A stretch of DNA of 8,270 nucleotides. Source: Flavobacteriaceae bacterium. Its GTDB lineage: Bacteria > Bacteroidota > Bacteroidia > Flavobacteriales > Flavobacteriaceae. Where the stretch lies: positions 1-8,270 of the forward strand of contig JAURDG010000052.1 of assembly GCA_030828025.1 (NCBI GenBank), read 5' to 3'. The stretch's first letter is position 1. Every line of letters starts with the position of its first letter. The notes under the pieces were generated by a model, which did not search any database, was not told the origin of the DNA, and saw only the letters and a list, made by a program, of their open reading frames with translations. A program made the position numbers and the translations under genes. Below are positions 5,979-8,270 of this stretch, in pieces.

Positions 5979-7112
5979 CTATTCTGTTTTTTGATGTAGT
6001 AAACGCGTAAGACTAAAAGCAAGCGCACTAAACACCATTTGCGCATTTCCGTTCCGCACTAAATGATAGTGGCTTTTTTCAAGCGCATCAATAATCGAAA
6101 TGATATTGCTACCATGAATAAAAGGCGCAAACTTTTGGAGCTGAAATTCTGAACTTGGAACATAAGTTACCAATGAACCGAGCTGATAATGCTCCATAAG
6201 GGCAGCCCGAAAAAAAGCAATAGCAAAGTCAAGAAACTGTTTTTGGGTTTCTACACCTTTGCTAGCAAGTTCTTGACTCCAGCTAGTTAGGTCAAGCACC
6301 ACCGACTTATTTCCCTTAGCCTTAAACGCCATACGCACCCAAGCCACAAACCACGTCTCATAGTTTGCCAATTCATCTTGTTGCTTTAGCCGTGTAAACG
6401 CCAGCCCAATGCTGCCGTTTGCTTGGTTTGCCAAAGCCTGCGCTTGAACCCCCGAAGCTCCTTTGTCGATTAGTGTTGCACCAATCAGTTCTTTAGCAAT
6501 TGGCGATAGCGAAGTAAGTTGACAACGAGAGCGTATGGTACTTAACAATTGATTCTCATCTGGACAGAGCAATAGTAAAAGGGTTTTTTCGGGCGGCTCC
6601 TCAATGCTTTTAAGCAGTTTGTTTGCAGCGGCAGCATTCATTTTCTCAGCGTGCCAGATAATGACACACTTCCAGCCACCTTCAAAAGACTTTAAATGAA
6701 CCTTCTTGATTATTGCAAGCGCATCGGTCACATTAATTACCCCTTGTTTGTTTTCGGTTCCCAAATGTTTGGCCCAATCATAAAGCGATCCATAGGGATT
6801 TTCACGAACAAAATCGCGCCAGGGTGCCATAAACTCTTCAGCCGTAGGCTTAGAGGCAACCTCTTGCGTTGTTGATGTAGGAAAAACAAAATGAATGTCG
6901 GGATGAACGAGTTTTTCGGCTTTTATCCAGCCAGCATGCCGGCTGTCGTATTGCCCACAAACAACTGTGTTGGCATACGCCAAAGCCACAGGAAGAAGCC
7001 CATGACCGTCCTTACCCTCAATAAGTTGTGCGTGAGGAATCCGTCCACGCTTAATGGTTTCAAGCAGTTCTTTTTTTTGTTTTTCTTGCCCGATAAGCTC
7101 GTCAAAACGCAT
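5979..7112 (-). CDS. holB: DNA polymerase III clamp-loader subunit delta' (HolB-like)
   Basis: A 377-residue clamp-loader protein of the AAA+ fold, expected to help load the beta sliding clamp. The N-terminus FDELIGQEKQKKELLETI and RIPHAQLIEG at 24-33 are typical. The P-loop region reads GKDGHGLLPVALAYA at 33-47 and lacks the Walker A lysine, as expected for a delta' that does not bind ATP. The zinc-module region keeps a single cysteine (Cys52) before HPDIHFVFP, so a four-cysteine zinc site is absent. WHAEKMNAAAANKLLKSIEEPP spans about 153-174 and the SRC motif is at 195-197. ATG 7112 is chosen because the family begins at this FDELIGQ-type segment; the longer open frame to 7334 runs antisense through pgk. 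It is transcribed away from pgk and converges on the methyltransferase. Confidence 0.9.
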   Translation of the reverse strand: MRFDELIGQEKQKKELLETIKRGRIPHAQLIEGKDGHGLLPVALAYANTVVCGQYDSRHAGWIKAEKLVHPDIHFVFPTSTTQEVASKPTAEEFMAPWRDFVRENPYGSLYDWAKHLGTENKQGVINVTDALAIIKKVHLKSFEGGWKCVIIWHAEKMNAAAANKLLKSIEEPPEKTLLLLLCPDENQLLSTIRSRCQLTSLSPIAKELIGATLIDKGASGVQAQALANQANGSIGLAFTRLKQQDELANYETWFVAWVRMAFKAKGNKSVVLDLTSWSQELASKGVETQKQFLDFAIAFFRAALMEHYQLGSLVTYVPSSEFQLQKFAPFIHGSNIISIIDALEKSHYHLVRNGNAQMVFSALAFSLTRLLHQKTE

Positions 7113-7115
7113 GCC

Positions 7116-7123
7116 TAAATATA
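7116..7123 (-). promoter_or_regulatory. Weak candidate -7 element for holB
   Basis: The minus strand reads TATATTTA, one base off TAnnTTTG, three bases before the holB ATG. A TTG at 7141-7139 lies 15 bases upstream, shorter than the usual spacing of about 19. If used, the transcript would start at or next to the ATG. This is weak and could be chance in AT-rich DNA. Confidence 0.22.
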
Positions 7124-7149
7124 CGAACTGTAATCGTACAAAAAAGCAC

Positions 7150-7179
7150 TTGCTATCCTCTATTGATGTTGTATTTTTG
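7150..7179 (+). promoter_or_regulatory. Bacteroidota-type promoter for pgk
   Basis: TTG at 7150-7152, a 19-base spacer and TATTTTTG at 7172-7179 match the Bacteroidota primary-sigma consensus TTG-N19-TAnnTTTG in every fixed base. It lies in the 85-base divergent gap and would start transcription around 7184-7187, leaving a leader of about a dozen A-rich bases before the pgk ATG. This is the best promoter in the window. Confidence 0.7.
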
Positions 7180-7197
7180 CCAAACGAATAATAAATT

Positions 7198-8270
7198 ATG
7201 AACACTCTCGACACCCTTTCTTTTCGTGGTGAACGCGCCCTAATTCGCGTTGACTTTAACGTACCTCTTGATGACAACGGCAAGGTAACCGATGCAACCC
7301 GCATTGTGGCTGCACTACCAACCATCAAACACATTCTTAACGCAGGTGGCAGTTGTGTCCTGATGTCTCATCTTGGTCGTCCAAAAGGGGAAGATTCAAA
7401 ACTAAGCCTGGTACAAATCGTTCCTGAATTAGAAAAACATTTGGGGCAAAAGGTAATATTTTGTCCAACGACGGTTGGCGCAGAAGCCGAAAAAGAAGCG
7501 AATGCGTTAAAAGAAGGAGCGGTTTTGTTGCTTGAAAACTTACGCTATCACGAAGAAGAAACCGATGGAGACGAAGTTTTTTCTGCAGCACTTGCCAAAC
7601 TAGGAACCGTCTATGTTAATGATGCTTTTGGCACGGCACATAGAGCCCATGCGTCCACAACGATCGTTGCCCCTTATTTTGGGAAAAAGAAGTGCTTTGG
7701 TCATTTACTAGCTGCAGAAATTAAAGCCATTGACAAAGTGATGTCTTCAGGCGAAAAGCCTGTTTTGGCGATTATTGGCGGAGCAAAAGTATCTTCTAAG
7801 ATTACCATTATTGAAAATATTTTACCCAAAATAGACCACTTAATTATTGGCGGCGGCATGGCGTTTACGTTCATCAAGGCACAGGGCGGCGCCATTGGCA
7901 AATCTATTTGTGAGGATGATAAAATGGACTTAGCCTTGTCTATTTTGGAACAAGCCAAAAAGCTAGGCGTGCAGGTGCATTTGCCTGTCGATGTACGTGC
8001 TGCGCAACAGTTTTCAAATGAAGCACCACAACAAATTTTCCCCATTGATCAAATACCAGATGACTGGGAAGGAATGGATGCAGGTCCAGCATCAGAGAAA
8101 AAGTTTGACGCCGTTGTAAAGCAATCAAAAACGATATTATGGAACGGCCCGCTGGGCGTTTTTGAGTTTTCCAATTTTGCTGCTGGGACCAAAAGCTTAG
8201 GCAATAGTGTAGTCGAACAAACAGCAGCCGGTGCTTTTTCACTTGTTGTCGGCGGAGATTCGGTAGCAGC
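7198..8270 (+). CDS. pgk: Phosphoglycerate kinase, 3' end cut by the window
   Basis: Glycolytic and gluconeogenic enzyme that transfers phosphate between 1,3-bisphosphoglycerate and ADP in the cytoplasm. I translated it by hand from ATG 7198. The frame is open for 357 codons to the window edge, so about 40 of the usual 395-400 residues are missing. RVDFNVPLD at 17-25, Arg35 and SHLGRPKG at 57-64 form the 3-phosphoglycerate side. LLLENLRYHEEE, VNDAFGTAHRAHAST, IIGGAKVSSKI and IIGGGMAFTF follow in family order. The nucleotide side shows ILWNGPLGVFEF and ends at VVGGDSVAA. The final Gly-rich motif lies outside the window. No SD sequence precedes the ATG; the leader is A-rich. A good promoter lies immediately upstream. 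Confidence 0.97.
   Translation, partial: MNTLDTLSFRGERALIRVDFNVPLDDNGKVTDATRIVAALPTIKHILNAGGSCVLMSHLGRPKGEDSKLSLVQIVPELEKHLGQKVIFCPTTVGAEAEKEANALKEGAVLLLENLRYHEEETDGDEVFSAALAKLGTVYVNDAFGTAHRAHASTTIVAPYFGKKKCFGHLLAAEIKAIDKVMSSGEKPVLAIIGGAKVSSKITIIENILPKIDHLIIGGGMAFTFIKAQGGAIGKSICEDDKMDLALSILEQAKKLGVQVHLPVDVRAAQQFSNEAPQQIFPIDQIPDDWEGMDAGPASEKKFDAVVKQSKTILWNGPLGVFEFSNFAAGTKSLGNSVVEQTAAGAFSLVVGGDSVA

Noticed and set aside
7113..7334. 74-residue N-terminal extension of holB
   Set aside because: It runs antisense through the start of pgk and the divergent promoter, and the family N-terminus begins at ATG 7112.
7337..8242. Three minus-strand open frames of 84-114 codons
   Set aside because: All are antisense to pgk, which is open and conserved over its full length here.
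1..8270. Search for tRNA, rRNA, CRISPR, insertion sequences, prophage or defence genes
   Set aside because: No cloverleaf, repeat array, terminal inverted repeats, transposase or known defence motif was seen. The window is packed with housekeeping genes.

Overview
This looks like ordinary chromosomal core-genome DNA from a member of the Bacteroidota, most likely of the Flavobacteriia/Flavobacteriales type. Four things point there. The gene run ybeY - mnmG - class I SAM methyltransferase is in the order I associate with that group. Promoter elements match the Bacteroidota form TTG-N19-TAnnTTTG. No start codon is preceded by a recognisable Shine-Dalgarno sequence; leaders are short and A-rich. 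DNA polymerase III delta' has the degenerate P-loop seen in that phylum. I cannot fix the genus from the sequence alone. I see no mobile element, CRISPR array, tRNA, rRNA or phage gene.

Layout. Positions 1-156 hold no securely identified gene, only two conflicting short open frames. A minus-strand pair follows: gltX (glutamyl-tRNA synthetase, 2630 to 1122) and, 35 bases downstream, a membrane-anchored SPFH/band 7 protein (1086 to 157). A 69-base divergent promoter region separates gltX from the plus-strand cluster ybeY (2700-3149), mnmG (3139-5010) and a class I SAM-dependent methyltransferase (about 5020-5844). These three overlap or abut and are probably one transcript. A 134-base convergent gap follows. 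Then comes holB-like DNA polymerase III delta' on the minus strand (7112 to 5979). An 85-base divergent region with a good promoter leads to pgk (phosphoglycerate kinase, from 7198), which is cut by the window end with about 40 residues missing.

Function. Most of the genes are housekeeping and several concern translation: tRNA charging (GltX), rRNA processing (YbeY) and wobble-uridine tRNA modification (MnmG). Delta' belongs to the replication clamp loader and Pgk to glycolysis. The SPFH protein and the methyltransferase have recognisable folds but unknown substrates.

The most notable non-gene signal is a pair of 16-base parS-like ParB sites, TGTTCCACGTGGAACA (3109-3124) and TGTTCCACGTGAAACC (5012-5027). 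They bracket mnmG and lie inside or across coding ends, suggesting the locus is near the replication origin. The second unusual signal is a canonical -1 slippery heptamer (A AAA AAC) directly before the stop codon of the SPFH gene. A 41-codon coding-like frame continues in -1. I found no convincing multi-gene novel system.
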